Below, piece after piece: positions 8,885 to 18,898 of a stretch of DNA of 64,000 nt. Numbering within the stretch: the stretch's first letter is position 1; each line of letters begins with the position of its first letter. The DNA is from Paracoccus hibiscisoli. Its GTDB lineage: Bacteria > Pseudomonadota > Alphaproteobacteria > Rhodobacterales > Rhodobacteraceae. The stretch spans positions 96,779 through 160,778 of the forward strand of contig NZ_SUNH01000010.1 in assembly GCF_005048265.1 (NCBI RefSeq), given 5' to 3'. The position numbers were made by a program, and so were the translations under genes. The notes under the pieces are model-generated. The model was not told the DNA's origin, ran no database searches, and saw only the letters and a list, made by a program, of their open reading frames with translations.

Positions 8885-9103
8885 ATGGAAACCTACAGTT
8901 TTCTTCGCACGCTGGCCGACAGCTGGGCCCTTCTGGCGCTGACGCTGGTCTTTGTGGGGATGGTCGTCTTCGTCTTTCGCCCCGGCGGCAGGCGCATCCA
9001 TCGCGACGCCGCCGAGAGCATCTTTCGCCACGAGACCCGGCCCGCCGAGCCCGACCCAGACCAAGACCCCGACCAGGCCCCTGACGACAAGGAGACCCGC
9101 TGA
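8885..9103 (+). CDS. ccoQ: cbb3-type oxidase assembly/stability subunit CcoQ
   Basis: This small 72-aa protein has one hydrophobic helix (about residues 14-32, [17 protein letters not shown]) and a polar, acidic C-terminal tail rich in DP and DQ. CcoQ proteins stabilise the CcoP subunit in the cbb3 oxidase. Identification rests on position between ccoO and ccoP and on this layout. The stop overlaps the ccoP start by one base (TGATG). Confidence 0.92.
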   Translation: METYSFLRTLADSWALLALTLVFVGMVVFVFRPGGRRIHRDAAESIFRHETRPAEPDPDQDPDQAPDDKETR

Positions 9104-10122
9104 TGTCCGACAAGACCGACCGGCCGGCGGACGAGGCCGACAACCGCATCGCCCTGGAACGCCAGTCCGCCGATGCCGAACATGCCGCCAAGATCGCGGG
9201 CGACATCCCGCCGCGCGCTGAACCCGACGCCCCGGCCGCGCCCGCCTATCGCCGTCGGACCCGCCCCGGTGCCGCGGTGCAGGAGCCGCCGTCGACCGGG
9301 CATGAATGGGACGGCATCACTGAATACGACAACCCCATGCCCCGCTGGTGGCTGTGGACGTTCTATGCGACGATCGTGTGGGCCTTCGGCTATATGGTCG
9401 CCTATCCGGCGATCCCGCTGGTGTCGCAGGCGACGCAGGGGCTGTTGGGGTACAACACCCGCAGCGCCGTCGCGACCGAGATCGACCGCTTTGCCGCCGC
9501 GAACGCGCCGGTCCAGCAGGCCCTGGTCGCGGCCGATCTGGAGGCCATTCCCGCCGATCCGCAGCTGGTGGGCTATGCCACGAACGCGGGGGCCGCGCTG
9601 TACCGGACCTGGTGCGCGCAATGCCATGGCGCGGGGGCGGCAGGCGGGCCGGGCTATCCAAACCTGCTGGACGACGACTGGCTGTGGGGCGGCACGCTGG
9701 AGGATATCCACCTGACCCTGCGCCACGGCATCCGCGACCCCAAGGACACCGATACCCGCTATTCCGAGATGCCGCGTTTCGGCACGGACGGTCTGTTGGC
9801 GCCCCAGCAGATCACCGAAGTCACCGACCACGTCCTGTCCCTGTCGGGCCTGCCCCATGATGCGGGGCGTGCGGCCCTGGGGGCGGCGGTCTATGCCGAA
9901 AATTGCGCGGCCTGCCACATGGATGACGGCAGCGGCGACCGCGGCCAGGGCGCGCCCGCGCTGAACGATCAGGTCTGGCTGTATGGCAGTTCGCCCGAGA
10001 CGCTGACCCGCATCATCGCCCAGGGGCCCTATGGCGTCATGCCCGCCTGGTCCGACCGCCTGTCCGAGGCCGAGATCCGGTCCCTGGCCGTCTATGTCCA
10101 CAATCTGGGCGGCGGCGAATAG
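9103..10122 (+). CDS. ccoP: cbb3-type cytochrome c oxidase subunit III (diheme cytochrome c)
   Basis: CcoP receives electrons from soluble or membrane cytochromes and hands them to CcoO. A charged, disordered-looking N-terminus of about 70 residues precedes a membrane anchor (about residues 84-106). Two periplasmic cytochrome c domains carry the heme motifs CAQCH near residue 170 and CAACH near residue 270. The protein has 339 aa. It ends the ccoNOQP operon. The maturation genes ccoGHIS, which commonly follow, are not here; hairpins and convergent miaB come next. Confidence 0.96.
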   Translation: MSDKTDRPADEADNRIALERQSADAEHAAKIAGDIPPRAEPDAPAAPAYRRRTRPGAAVQEPPSTGHEWDGITEYDNPMPRWWLWTFYATIVWAFGYMVAYPAIPLVSQATQGLLGYNTRSAVATEIDRFAAANAPVQQALVAADLEAIPADPQLVGYATNAGAALYRTWCAQCHGAGAAGGPGYPNLLDDDWLWGGTLEDIHLTLRHGIRDPKDTDTRYSEMPRFGTDGLLAPQQITEVTDHVLSLSGLPHDAGRAALGAAVYAENCAACHMDDGSGDRGQGAPALNDQVWLYGSSPETLTRIIAQGPYGVMPAWSDRLSEAEIRSLAVYVHNLGGGE

Positions 10123-10137
10123 CCTCTGCCCGACCGG

Positions 10138-10233
10138 TTTCCGCAGCGGCCCTACCCGCTGCGGAAAAGCCCGGCCCCCCGTCCTGTTCGCGCGTTCCTG
10201 GGGGGCCGGCAGCTGATTCGCAGCCTGGCTGCG
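10138..10233 (+). other. Three stacked perfect hairpins after ccoP
   Basis: After the ccoP stop come a 12-bp stem TTTCCGCAGCGG/CCGCTGCGGAAA (10138-10167, 6-nt loop), a 10-bp stem CCGGCCCCCC/GGGGGGCCGG (10171-10209, 19-nt loop) and a 6-bp stem CGCAGC/GCTGCG (10219-10233, 3-nt loop). All are perfect. They could be successive terminators, a processing or stability block for the cco mRNA, or the body of a 3'-UTR-derived small RNA ending at the terminator at 10270-10314. Confidence 0.55.
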
Positions 10234-10269
10234 ACACGATCTTCCAGGGCGGCGCGACCGCATGGAGGA

Positions 10270-10314
10270 CCGGCCCCCGACAGAATGTGCGTTCCGGTCG
10301 GGGGCCGGGTTTTT
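10270..10314 (+). terminator. Rho-independent terminator of the ccoNOQP transcript
   Basis: A perfect 12-bp stem CCGGCCCCCGAC/GTCGGGGGCCGG (10270-10281 and 10297-10308) with a 15-nt loop is followed by GTTTTT. This is a textbook intrinsic terminator on the plus strand. Its T-tract overlaps the stop codon of the convergent miaB gene. Confidence 0.9.
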
Positions 10315-11629
10315 ATCCGGCGATCAGTTCGCCATGCAGCGAATTGCGCTGGCTGCCGATGATGCGCACGGCGCGCAGATCGCCCACCTGCACCTGATCG
10401 GTGTCCACAAAGACCGAATGCAGATAGTCGGACTTGCCGATCATCTGCCCGGCCTCGCGCCCGGCTTTCTCGAACAGCACGGTGACGGTGCGGCCGATCA
10501 TGCCCTCCTGGACGGCGTGCTGCTGGCGGGTCAGCAGGGCCTGCAGCTCCTGCAGGCGGGCGTCGGCCACGGCGGCGTCCACCTCGGGGCGGTCAAAGGC
10601 CGGGGTGCCGGGGCGGGGTGAATACTTGAAGCTGTAGGCCATGCCGTATCCCACCCGTTCGATCAGGCGCAGGGTGTCGGTGTGATCCTCATCCGTCTCT
10701 CCGGGAAAGCCTACGATGAAATCGCTGGTCAGCACGATGTCGGGCCGTGCCGCGCGGATGCGGTCGATCAGGCGCAGATACTGGTCTGACGTGTGCTTGC
10801 GGTTCATCGCCTTGAGGACGCGGTCGCTGCCCGACTGCACCGGCAGGTGCAGATAGGGCATCAGCTGCGGCACGTCGCGATGGGCTTCGATCAGATCGTC
10901 GGCCATGTCGTTGGGGTGGCTGGTCGTGTAACGAATCCGCTCCAGCCCCGCGATCTCGCCCAAGGACCGGATCAGGGCGCCAAAGCCCCCCGGCCCCCCG
11001 TGCCAGCCGTTGACGTTCTGGCCCAGGAGCGTGATCTCGCGCACGCCGCGCTCCGCCAGATCGCGGGCCTCGGCCAGGATACGTTCCGCGGGGCGGCTGA
11101 CCTCGGCGCCCCGTGTATAGGGCACCACGCAAAAGGCGCAGAACTTGTCGCAACCCTCCTGCACGGTCAGAAACGCGGCCGGCGCGCGCCGGGTGGCGCG
11201 GGGGGCGGGCAGGTGGTCGAACTTGTCTTCTTCGGGAAAGTCGGTGTCGATGGCGGGCGCCTCGCCGCGCACCATGGCGGGCAGGCGGTGATAGGTCTGC
11301 GGCCCCACGACCAGATCGACCAGAGGCATCCGGCGGATGATCTCGGCCCCCTCGGCCTGGGCCACGCAGCCTGCGACGCCGATCTTCAGATCGGGGCGCG
11401 CGGCCTTCAGCGGCTTCAGGCGGCCCAGGTCGCTGTACAGCTTTTCGGCCGCCTTCTCGCGGATGTGGCAGGTGTTCAGCAGGACCATGTCGGCATCCGC
11501 CTGATCCTCGGTCAGGACATAGCCCTCGGCGCCCATCGCCTCGGCCATGCGCTGGCTGTCATAGACGTTCATCTGGCAACCATAGGTCTTGATGAACAGT
11601 TTTTTCGCGGCCGGGTTATGGGCGGTCAT
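10313..11629 (-). CDS. miaB: tRNA-2-methylthio-N6-dimethylallyladenosine synthase
   Basis: MiaB is a methylthiotransferase that adds the methylthio group to isopentenyladenosine at tRNA position 37. The N-terminal UPF0004 domain has its three cysteines ([22 protein letters not shown]). The radical SAM motif is CDKFCAFC, and a C-terminal TRAM-like domain follows. The true start is the ATG at 11629 ([10 protein letters not shown]); upstream codons in the frame run into the divergent TfoX-like gene's leader. The length is then 438 aa, normal for MiaB. Confidence 0.95.
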   Translation of the reverse strand: MTAHNPAAKKLFIKTYGCQMNVYDSQRMAEAMGAEGYVLTEDQADADMVLLNTCHIREKAAEKLYSDLGRLKPLKAARPDLKIGVAGCVAQAEGAEIIRRMPLVDLVVGPQTYHRLPAMVRGEAPAIDTDFPEEDKFDHLPAPRATRRAPAAFLTVQEGCDKFCAFCVVPYTRGAEVSRPAERILAEARDLAERGVREITLLGQNVNGWHGGPGGFGALIRSLGEIAGLERIRYTTSHPNDMADDLIEAHRDVPQLMPYLHLPVQSGSDRVLKAMNRKHTSDQYLRLIDRIRAARPDIVLTSDFIVGFPGETDEDHTDTLRLIERVGYGMAYSFKYSPRPGTPAFDRPEVDAAVADARLQELQALLTRQQHAVQEGMIGRTVTVLFEKAGREAGQMIGKSDYLHSVFVDTDQVQVGDLRAVRIIGSQRNSLHGELIAG

Positions 11630-11693
11630 GTCATGCCTGTTCCTGAAGGTCGCGCAGCGATACAGGAAATGCAGGCTTTTGGAAAGGCACGGG

Positions 11694-12014
11694 ATGGAGA
11701 GCGACCTGACCCAGATCCGCAACATCGGCCCCGCCACGGCGCGGGCGCTGATCGCGGCGGGCGTGCCCGATGCGGCGGCGCTCAGGGCGATAGGGGCGGA
11801 TGCGGCCTATTGCGCCCTGATGGATGCCGGGGAGCGGCCGCATTTCATCGGCTATTACGTCCTGCACATGGCGCTGCAGGGGCGGCCTTGGAACGATTGC
11901 AAGGGCGCAGAAAAGACCGCGCTGCGGGCGCGGTTCGACGCGCTGGTGGGCGCACGCCGCCCGCTGACGGCGCTGGAGGCGGCGCTGGACCAGATCGGCC
12001 TGCGCCGCCCCTAA
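11694..12014 (+). CDS. TfoX C-terminal domain protein
   Basis: This 106-aa protein consists only of the TfoX/Sxy C-terminal fold, with the helix-hairpin-helix-like start [17 protein letters not shown] and the later LQGRPWNDC segment typical of that domain. In Gammaproteobacteria full TfoX/Sxy regulates competence with CRP; the single-domain form in Alphaproteobacteria has no established role that I know of. The start ATG at 11694 is preceded by GGAAAGG. It is divergent from miaB and ends 1 bp before the convergent hydrolase stop. Confidence 0.8.
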   Translation: MESDLTQIRNIGPATARALIAAGVPDAAALRAIGADAAYCALMDAGERPHFIGYYVLHMALQGRPWNDCKGAEKTALRARFDALVGARRPLTALEAALDQIGLRRP

Positions 12015-12015
12015 G

Positions 12016-13311
12016 TCATTGGCCGGAGGGCTTCGTCTCGAACATCAGGCCCTTGGCGCTGCGGTCGGGAAAGCCCAGCCAATAGGTATGGGCCGCGTCC
12101 GGCGTGCCGTCATCGTCCAGCGACCAGACCCCGTCGCCCGCATCGGGGATCAGGTTCAGATAGTCCGCCTTGCCGCTGTCGCCCTTCAGGTGGATGTCCA
12201 GAAAGGCGGTCGTGAAATGCTGCAGGATGTTGTTCATCCGCACGCTGTCCCAGACCGGATCGGCATAATGGTCAAAGGGCGCGCGGCCCAGGGATTCCGA
12301 CATGGCCCAGGCCTCGGCGGGCGCGGGGATGGGGGCTGCGGCATTGTGGTTGGCGTGATCGAAGGTCAGCAGATGGCGCGTCGTGGCCGTCGTCTGGTCA
12401 TAGATCTGCCGGATCGCATCATAGACCGACACGTCGTCATCGCTGCCCGAGACCAGCAGCAGCGGCTTGGTCAGGTCGTTCAGCCCGCCCGCGTCCCAGA
12501 ACTCATGCTGTCGCCCCCAGGGCGCGATGGCCACCACCGCCTTGACGCGGGGATCGACCAGCGATGCGTGATCCTCACCGCCCGCGGCCAGGCGGTCCAG
12601 CAGGCCCGCGGGCGGGGCAAAGCCGGCAGGCTCGGTCCGCTCCAGCGCGGTGCGCGACAGGCCCGCACCGCCAAAGATCAGCGCGCCATAGCCGCCCATC
12701 GAATAGCCCACGACCGCCGCATGATCGGCATCGGTCGCGGCGCCCAGATCGCCCTCCAGCGCGGCCATGCTGTCCAGCAGGAAGCGCTGGTCCACCGCCC
12801 GGTTCACCAGCGTCGAGGCAAAGGCCTGCTGGTCGTCATAGGTGCTTTCGGGGTGGTCGGCGGCGACCACCACATAGCCCTTGGAGGCCAGGTTTTCGGC
12901 CAGGTGGCTCATCAGATAGCGGTTGCCGGGATAGCCGTGCGACAGGATCACCAGCGGGAACGACCCCTGCGCGGGGGCCGCGTCGCGGGCGGCGCTGCCG
13001 GTCAGGGTGGTGGGCGTCACCCCGTCGCGCAGGATCGTGTCATAGGTGGTGCCGGGTTCGGTCCCTTCGGCGGCGGGATACCAGATCTCGGTCCGCAGGG
13101 TGCGATCAGTGGTGGGCGTGCCGCCCTGGGCGGCCGCGATCACGTCGATGCGGTCGGCATCGGTGAAGTCCTGCGCGCGCACCCCGACCGGGTGCGTGCC
13201 GCGCGTGGCCAGCGCGGGCGCGTCGGGGCGGATCAGATCGATACGGTTTTCGGACAGGGCGGGCGCGGCGCAGGCCAGGGTGGTGGCGGCGGCCAACAGC
13301 AGGTGTCTCAT
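12016..13311 (-). CDS. Exported alpha/beta hydrolase, dienelactone-hydrolase/PAF-AH-like
   Basis: The protein has a signal peptide (MRHLLLAAATTLACAAPALS) and so acts outside the cytoplasm. The alpha/beta hydrolase nucleophile elbow is GYSMGG near residue 205, an HGYPGNR oxyanion segment lies upstream, an acid is likely in SGSDDD, and the histidine in DHANHN. The substrate is unknown; an esterase is the safest reading. The ATG at 13311 is preceded by GGAGCC. It has 431 aa, is divergent from the aminotransferase, and nearly touches the TfoX-like gene. Confidence 0.85.
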   Translation of the reverse strand: MRHLLLAAATTLACAAPALSENRIDLIRPDAPALATRGTHPVGVRAQDFTDADRIDVIAAAQGGTPTTDRTLRTEIWYPAAEGTEPGTTYDTILRDGVTPTTLTGSAARDAAPAQGSFPLVILSHGYPGNRYLMSHLAENLASKGYVVVAADHPESTYDDQQAFASTLVNRAVDQRFLLDSMAALEGDLGAATDADHAAVVGYSMGGYGALIFGGAGLSRTALERTEPAGFAPPAGLLDRLAAGGEDHASLVDPRVKAVVAIAPWGRQHEFWDAGGLNDLTKPLLLVSGSDDDVSVYDAIRQIYDQTTATTRHLLTFDHANHNAAAPIPAPAEAWAMSESLGRAPFDHYADPVWDSVRMNNILQHFTTAFLDIHLKGDSGKADYLNLIPDAGDGVWSLDDDGTPDAAHTYWLGFPDRSAKGLMFETKPSGQ

Positions 13312-13431
13312 CAAGGCTCCTCCGGCGGTTCGCGCGAACTGTGCCCCGGTTGCACGATCTGCACAAGCCGCCCCATTGAACGCGCCCCGCCGCCCGGATA
13401 GCCTGATCCCAAATCGGTAAGGAGCCTGACC

Positions 13432-14793
13432 ATGACCATCCCGCAAAGCTGGGAATCGCGCGCCGACGAATATTCGCTTTATGGCTTCACCGACCTGCCA
13501 AGCGTGCACAAGCGCGGCGCCGTCGTCCTGACCCATGGCGAGGGGCCCTATGTCGTCGACGTGAACGGCAACCGCTATCTGGACGCCAATTCGGGCCTGT
13601 GGAACATGGTCGCGGGGTTCGATCACAAGGGCCTGGCCCAGGCCGCCAAGGATCAGTACGACCGGTTTCCGGGCTATCACGCGTTCTTCGGGCGGATGTC
13701 CGACCAGACGGTGATGCTGTCCGAAAAGCTGGTCGAGGTGTCGCCGTTCTCGCGGGGCAAGGTGTTCTATACGAACTCGGGCTCCGAGGCGAACGACACC
13801 ATGGTCAAGATGCTGTGGTTCATGCACGCGTCCGAAGGCAACCCGCAGAAACGCAAGATCCTGACGCGCTGGAATGCCTATCACGGGGTGACGGTGGTGT
13901 CGGCCAGCATGACGGGCAAGCCCTATAACGAGGTGTTCGGCCTGCCGCTGCCGGGCTTTATCCACCTGACCTGCCCGCATTACTGGCGCTTTGGTCATGA
14001 GGGCGAGACCGAGCAGCAGTTCACCGCCCGTCTGGCGCGTGAGCTGGACGAAACCATCCAGCGCGAGGGGGCCGACACCATCGCGGGGTTCTTTGCGGAA
14101 CCCGTGCAGGGCGCGGGCGGGGTCATTCCGCCGTCCGAAGGGTATTTCCAGGCGATCCTGCCGGTGCTGAAAAAGCACGGCATCCCGATGATCGCGGATG
14201 AGGTCATCACCGGGTTCGGGCGGACGGGGAATACCTGGGGGTCCGTCACCTATGATTTCGTGCCGGACGCGATCATCAGCTCCAAGAACCTGACGGCGGG
14301 GCTGTTCCCGATGGGCGCGGTGATCCTGGGGCCGGAACTGACCGACCGCCTGCAGGCCGCCATCGACAAGATCGAGGAGTTTCCGCACGGTTTCACCGCG
14401 TCGGGGCATCCGGTCGGCTGCGCGATCGCGCTGAAGGCCATCGACGTGGTGATGAACGAGGGGCTGGCGCAGAACGTCATCGACCTGGCCCCGCGGTTCG
14501 AGGACGGGCTGCGGCAATTGGCGCAGAACCCGAATATCGGCGAATATCGCGGTGTGGGCTTCATGTGGGCGCTGGAGGCGGTGCGCGACAAGGCGACCAA
14601 GACGCCTTTCGAGGGGCATCTGTCGGTCAGCGAGCGGATCGCGAACACCTGCACCGACATGGGCCTGATCTGTCGGCCCTTGGGGCAGTCGATCGTGCTG
14701 TGCCCGCCCTTCATCATGACGCCCGCGCAGATGGACGAGATGTTCGAGAAGCTGGACAAGGCCCTGGGCAAGGTCTTTGCCGAGCTTGCGTAA
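13432..14793 (+). CDS. Class III omega-aminotransferase (PLP)
   Basis: This 453-aa fold-type I PLP enzyme is very similar, from memory, to the (S)-selective omega-transaminase of Paracoccus denitrificans, beginning with the same pattern PQSWE.RA..YSLYGFTD. The PLP lysine is in SSKNLTAG (about residue 285), the cofactor aspartate in IADEVITGFGRTG, and the phosphate-binding segment is NSGSEAND. It should transfer amino groups from omega-amino acids or amines to pyruvate; the physiological substrate (beta-alanine, taurine or polyamine derived) cannot be told from sequence. An imperfect hairpin follows the stop before the DUF2798 gene. Confidence 0.93.
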   Translation: MTIPQSWESRADEYSLYGFTDLPSVHKRGAVVLTHGEGPYVVDVNGNRYLDANSGLWNMVAGFDHKGLAQAAKDQYDRFPGYHAFFGRMSDQTVMLSEKLVEVSPFSRGKVFYTNSGSEANDTMVKMLWFMHASEGNPQKRKILTRWNAYHGVTVVSASMTGKPYNEVFGLPLPGFIHLTCPHYWRFGHEGETEQQFTARLARELDETIQREGADTIAGFFAEPVQGAGGVIPPSEGYFQAILPVLKKHGIPMIADEVITGFGRTGNTWGSVTYDFVPDAIISSKNLTAGLFPMGAVILGPELTDRLQAAIDKIEEFPHGFTASGHPVGCAIALKAIDVVMNEGLAQNVIDLAPRFEDGLRQLAQNPNIGEYRGVGFMWALEAVRDKATKTPFEGHLSVSERIANTCTDMGLICRPLGQSIVLCPPFIMTPAQMDEMFEKLDKALGKVFAELA

Positions 14794-14850
14794 GAGTTGC
14801 CTGCGGCCTCCGGCGTGGTGCCGGGGGCTGCCTGTCGAAAGGGATGGCCG

Positions 14851-15075
14851 ATGATTCCCGCCCGCTATGCCCCGATCCTGTTCGGGTTCTTTCTGTCCGG
14901 GCTGATGTCCTCGCTGGTGTCGGGGATCGCCACGGTGCGGGCGGTCGGTATGGCCGACGGGGTGGCGGGGCTGTGGCTGGGGAATTGGCTGTCCAGCTGG
15001 GCGGTGGCCTTTCCGGCGGTGCTGGTCGTGGCGCCGATGGCCCGGCGTCTGGTCGCGCGGCTGACGCGGGGGTGA
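14851..15075 (+). CDS. DUF2798 small membrane protein
   Basis: A 74-aa protein with two hydrophobic helices (PILFGFFLSGLMSSLVSGI and LSSWAVAFPAVLVVAP) joined by a short loop, and a basic C-terminus (RRLVARL), matches the DUF2798 family of unknown function. The ATG at 14851 has AAGGGA 8 nt upstream; an in-frame codon at 14797 is less likely because that stretch holds the downstream hairpin of the aminotransferase. Confidence 0.75.
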   Translation: MIPARYAPILFGFFLSGLMSSLVSGIATVRAVGMADGVAGLWLGNWLSSWAVAFPAVLVVAPMARRLVARLTRG

Positions 15076-15181
15076 CGACGACCCCGGCCCGGGTCGCGTG
15101 CGGGGCAGTCGGTGTGCCGGGTCGTAAAAAACTTGTCCGGCGGACCGTGTGCCGCAGGGCCGGTTCGGGCCGGGGGCGGTG

Positions 15182-17323
15182 CTATCGCGACAGCCGCATC
15201 GTCGCGCCAGGGGTGATCCGGGGGCCGTCGGCGGTCATGTGGATGGCGACGGCGCCGCTGCGTCGCAGGCGTTTCGGGTCCAGGAGCAGGCAGGGCGGGG
15301 TGCCGTCGATGTCGACGGGTTCGGAGGCCACCACGATCCGGTTGGGGCGGCAGGCCGTGGCGGCGCGGGCGCCCGACCCCTTGCCGGTCAGGTGCCAGAC
15401 CTGCCAGCCATGGGGCAGGGGCGCCTGCCGGTCGCGTGCATCGCCGGTCCAGGCCGGGCGCGCGGCGGCCTGTTCCTGGTCGCCCATGTCGCCATCCTCC
15501 TGCAGCCAGGTCGAGACGACGAAGGCCCCGCCGGAGGGCTTTGAGATCGCGCGTCCCGCGGAGGTCATCAGGCCTGCGGCCTCGCCCTCAGACGCGATCA
15601 GCAGCAGCGGACGGCGCGCGGTCATCCACAGCACCGCCGAGGCCGCCAACAGCACGACGCCCAAGCCCAGCCCGGCCCGTGTCAGCCATCCGCGCCGGGA
15701 CGGTGGCCGCCAGCACAGGATGCACAGGACCGCGCCGAAGCCCATCAGCGGAACCACCGGCGCTGGCGGTTTGGCGACACCGGTGACGGCGCCGCCCAGG
15801 CCGGAGACAAAGCGCGCGACCCACAGCATCCATTCGGTGCCGACGCCCATGACCCACAGGGCCGGCGCCTCGAGCCCGACCAGGGCCAGCACGGCACCGA
15901 TCACGCCCGCGGGCATCACCAGCGTGCCCATGACCGGCACCGCCAGCAGGTTCGCCAGCAGCCCGTATTGCGCCATCCGGTTGAAATGCGCCGCCGCGAT
16001 GGGCGATGTCGCAAGCGCCGCCACCATCGACGAGACGACCAGCATCGCCACCGGCCGGATCCACCACGGCACGCGCGGCGCGATGCGGGCCCAGGGGCCA
16101 TAGACCAGGATCAGCGCGATGGTGGCGGCAAAGCTCATCTGGAAGCCGGCGCTGACCAGCGCCTCGGGGGAATAGATAAGCACGATGGTTGCGGCCAGCG
16201 CGACGGTCCGCAGGGAAATGGCGCGTCGGTCGGCGATGATTGCACCCAGCATGACGGCCACCATGATGAACGACCGCTCGGTCGCGACGCCGCCGCCGGA
16301 CAGCCACAGATAGGCCGCCGCCGCCGCCAGGGCGATGCCCGCGGCCCATTTGTGCATGGGCCGCGCCAGCCCGATGCCCGCCCCCTGCACAGCCACCAGC
16401 ACAAGCCGCGCGGCGCCATAGACGAAGGCCGCCAGCATCCCCATGTGCAGCCCCGAGATCGAGATGATGTGGTACAGGTTCGAGGCGCGCATCACGTCGT
16501 TCGTCTCCTCGGCGATGCCTGAGCGATCGCCGGTCATCAGTGCTGCGGCCACCGCGCCTGCCTGCCCGCCGATGCGGTCCTGGATCGCGGCGCTGATCAC
16601 CATGCGCGCCCGGTGCGCCCACCACAGCCCGCCCTCGGGCGGGGTGACGGCCAGGATGGGCGTGCGCGTATAGCCGACCGCGCCCAGGCTGTCGAACCAG
16701 GCGAACATGCGGAAATCAAAGCTGCCCGGTGATGACGGCGCCGATGGCGGACCCAGATGCCCGGTCAGCATCACCCGCTGGCCCAGGGGCGGCAAGGCAT
16801 GGTCGTCCATCAGCGACAGGCGGACCTTGGCAGGGGTGCGTTCGGGCGACAGGTCGTGCAGCACCACCCGGTCCAGCGTCAGCCGCATCCGGTCGCGCCC
16901 GGAGCGGTCGATCTGGATCACCCGCCCCTCGACCGGGCCGTAATAGCGCCACTCCAGCACTGGGGCCGCGACATGGGCGGCGCGGAATGCCACCAATCCT
17001 GTGCCAAGCGCCACAAAGCACAGCGCCATCGCCCCCAGATGCAGCGCATCGGCCTGGGGCCAGGTCAGGCGGCCCCGTTCGGCCCAATGCGGGGCCATGC
17101 GCGCGACGGTTCCCGCGCAGACCAGCAGGCAGGCCAGCGCCCCCCATTCCGCGGGCGAGAACAGGCCGGGGCGCAGGAACCACAGGCCGATCCCCGCGGA
17201 CAGGCAGACGGGCACCCACAGGAACAGGCCCGCGCGCAGGGCTGCGGGTGGGCGCGGTGCCACATGGACGCGGGGGGCGGCGCGGGGCAGGCTGCCTGCC
17301 ACCGCGCCCGATTGGGGCAACAT
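15182..17323 (-). CDS. comEC: ComEC/Rec2 family DNA-uptake channel protein
   Basis: ComEC forms the inner-membrane channel for single-stranded DNA in natural transformation. The 713-aa protein has an N-terminal DUF4131 region with early helices and an OB-like part, then the Competence domain with about ten helices including the signature [16 protein letters not shown] near residue 290. The C-terminal 150 residues occupy the place of the metallo-beta-lactamase domain but show no HxHxDH motif, so any nuclease activity is probably absent. The ATG at 17323 is preceded by AAAGGA. It is divergent from gltX. Whether it functions in uptake is not shown by the sequence. Confidence 0.88.
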   Translation of the reverse strand: MLPQSGAVAGSLPRAAPRVHVAPRPPAALRAGLFLWVPVCLSAGIGLWFLRPGLFSPAEWGALACLLVCAGTVARMAPHWAERGRLTWPQADALHLGAMALCFVALGTGLVAFRAAHVAAPVLEWRYYGPVEGRVIQIDRSGRDRMRLTLDRVVLHDLSPERTPAKVRLSLMDDHALPPLGQRVMLTGHLGPPSAPSSPGSFDFRMFAWFDSLGAVGYTRTPILAVTPPEGGLWWAHRARMVISAAIQDRIGGQAGAVAAALMTGDRSGIAEETNDVMRASNLYHIISISGLHMGMLAAFVYGAARLVLVAVQGAGIGLARPMHKWAAGIALAAAAAYLWLSGGGVATERSFIMVAVMLGAIIADRRAISLRTVALAATIVLIYSPEALVSAGFQMSFAATIALILVYGPWARIAPRVPWWIRPVAMLVVSSMVAALATSPIAAAHFNRMAQYGLLANLLAVPVMGTLVMPAGVIGAVLALVGLEAPALWVMGVGTEWMLWVARFVSGLGGAVTGVAKPPAPVVPLMGFGAVLCILCWRPPSRRGWLTRAGLGLGVVLLAASAVLWMTARRPLLLIASEGEAAGLMTSAGRAISKPSGGAFVVSTWLQEDGDMGDQEQAAARPAWTGDARDRQAPLPHGWQVWHLTGKGSGARAATACRPNRIVVASEPVDIDGTPPCLLLDPKRLRRSGAVAIHMTADGPRITPGATMRLSR

Positions 17324-17430
17324 CCTTGTCCTTTCGCGACCCGGTGACTATCACTTGGCCGCAAGATGGCACGGGGATGCTTACCAAAGCGTTAACGCCG
17401 GGCCGCATCCCGAACCCGCCAAAGGCCGCC

Positions 17431-18819
17431 ATGACCCAGATCGTTACCCGCTTTGCCCCGTCGCCCACTGGCTATCTGCATGTCGGGGGCGCGCGGACGG
17501 CGCTGTTCAACTGGCTGTTCGCGCGGGGCCGGGGCGGCAAGTTCCTGCTGCGGATCGAGGATACCGACCGCGCCCGGTCCACCCCCGAGGCGACCGAAGC
17601 GATCCTCAAGGGTCTGACCTGGCTGGGGCTGGACTGGGACGGCGAACCGGTCAGCCAGTTCGCCCGCAAGGACCGCCATGCCGAGGTCGCGCGCCAGATG
17701 CTGGAGGGCGGCACGGCCTACAAGTGTTTCTCGACCACCGACGAGATCGCGGCCTGGCGCGAGGAGAACCCGCGCCAGCCCTTCCTCAGCCCGTGGCGCG
17801 ATGCGACTGACCTGCCCGACGCGCCCTATGCGATCCGCCTGAAGGCCCCGCGGACGGGCGAGACGGTGATCGACGATCAGGTGCAGGGCGCGGTGCGCGT
17901 GGCCAACGACCAGCTGGACGACATGGTGCTGCTGCGCAGCGACGGCACGCCCACCTATATGCTGGCGGTGGTGGTGGATGATCACGATATGGGCGTGACC
18001 CATGTGATCCGCGGCGATGACCACCTGACCAACACGGCGCGCCAGATCCAGATCATCGACGCGATGGGTTGGCCGCGCCCGACCTATGCCCATATCCCGC
18101 TGATCCACGGCGAGGACGGCAAGAAGCTGTCCAAGCGTCACGGCGCGGTCGGCCTGCACGAATTCGCGGCGCTTGGCTATCCGCCGGCGGCGATGCGCAA
18201 TTACCTGACGCGGCTTGGCTGGAGCCATGGCGATGACGAGCTGTTCGATGATGCGCAGGCCCGCGCGTGGTTCGGGCTGGAGGGGATCGGGCGCGCGCCC
18301 GCGCGGCTGGACTTCAAGAAGCTGGAGCATGTCAGCGGGCACCATATCGGTCAAATGCCCGACGATCAGGTGCTGGCCGCGCTGGAGGACTATCTGCGCG
18401 AGACGGGCGCCCCCCCGCTGACCGCGACGCAACGTCAGCGCATCCTGGGCGCGATGGGGGCCTTGAAGGAAAAGGCAAAAACGCTGCCGGCGTTGCTGGA
18501 TCAGGCGCGGTTCGCGATGATCGAGCGGCCCGTCGCCATCGAGGAGAAGGCGGCCAAGGCGCTGGATACGGTATCCCGTGGTATGCTGAAATCATTGACT
18601 GCCGCAGTGCAGAATGCTAGCTGGAGCCGAGACGATCTGGAGGGGGCGGCCAAGGCGGTCGCGGAACAGAACGGCGTCGGACTGGGCAAGATCGCGGGGC
18701 CTTTGCGCGCCGCCCTGGCCGGGACCAGCGCAACCCCCAGTGTGTTCGACATGATGACTGCGCTTGGCCGCGAGGAAACGCTGGCCCGGCTGCAGGACCA
18801 GACCGATTTGGCAGGCTGA
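17431..18819 (+). CDS. gltX: Glutamyl-tRNA synthetase
   Basis: GltX attaches glutamate to tRNA-Glu (and in many Alphaproteobacteria to tRNA-Gln). The class I HIGH motif is seen as GYLHVGGAR after FAPSPTG at residues 8-14, and the KMSKS loop as KLSKRHG near residue 235. I chose the ATG at 17431 because synthetases of this group begin with [14 protein letters not shown]; the frame is open far upstream. The resulting 462 aa is normal. A 79-bp gap separates it from gltA. Confidence 0.96.
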   Translation: MTQIVTRFAPSPTGYLHVGGARTALFNWLFARGRGGKFLLRIEDTDRARSTPEATEAILKGLTWLGLDWDGEPVSQFARKDRHAEVARQMLEGGTAYKCFSTTDEIAAWREENPRQPFLSPWRDATDLPDAPYAIRLKAPRTGETVIDDQVQGAVRVANDQLDDMVLLRSDGTPTYMLAVVVDDHDMGVTHVIRGDDHLTNTARQIQIIDAMGWPRPTYAHIPLIHGEDGKKLSKRHGAVGLHEFAALGYPPAAMRNYLTRLGWSHGDDELFDDAQARAWFGLEGIGRAPARLDFKKLEHVSGHHIGQMPDDQVLAALEDYLRETGAPPLTATQRQRILGAMGALKEKAKTLPALLDQARFAMIERPVAIEEKAAKALDTVSRGMLKSLTAAVQNASWSRDDLEGAAKAVAEQNGVGLGKIAGPLRAALAGTSATPSVFDMMTALGREETLARLQDQTDLAG

Positions 18820-18898
18820 AGCCTGCCCTCACATGCCAGGGCTGTCTGACGGGTTTACGCGGCGGACCGCCCGGCCTTAGCCGGAAGGACGCCTTTGC

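Noticed and set aside
6445..8886. Very long antisense open frame (813 codons) opposite ccoN-ccoO
   Set aside because: It is a GC-driven shadow of two well-identified genes; composition is His/Arg/Gln-rich and matches no family.
10262..10621. Small plus-strand ORF after ccoP
   Set aside because: It crosses the terminator and is antisense to the miaB 3' end; no ribosome-binding site or family match.
12016..14619. 867-codon frame that would extend the alpha/beta hydrolase upstream
   Set aside because: The extra N-terminal part is antisense to the aminotransferase; the signal peptide at 13311 marks the real start.
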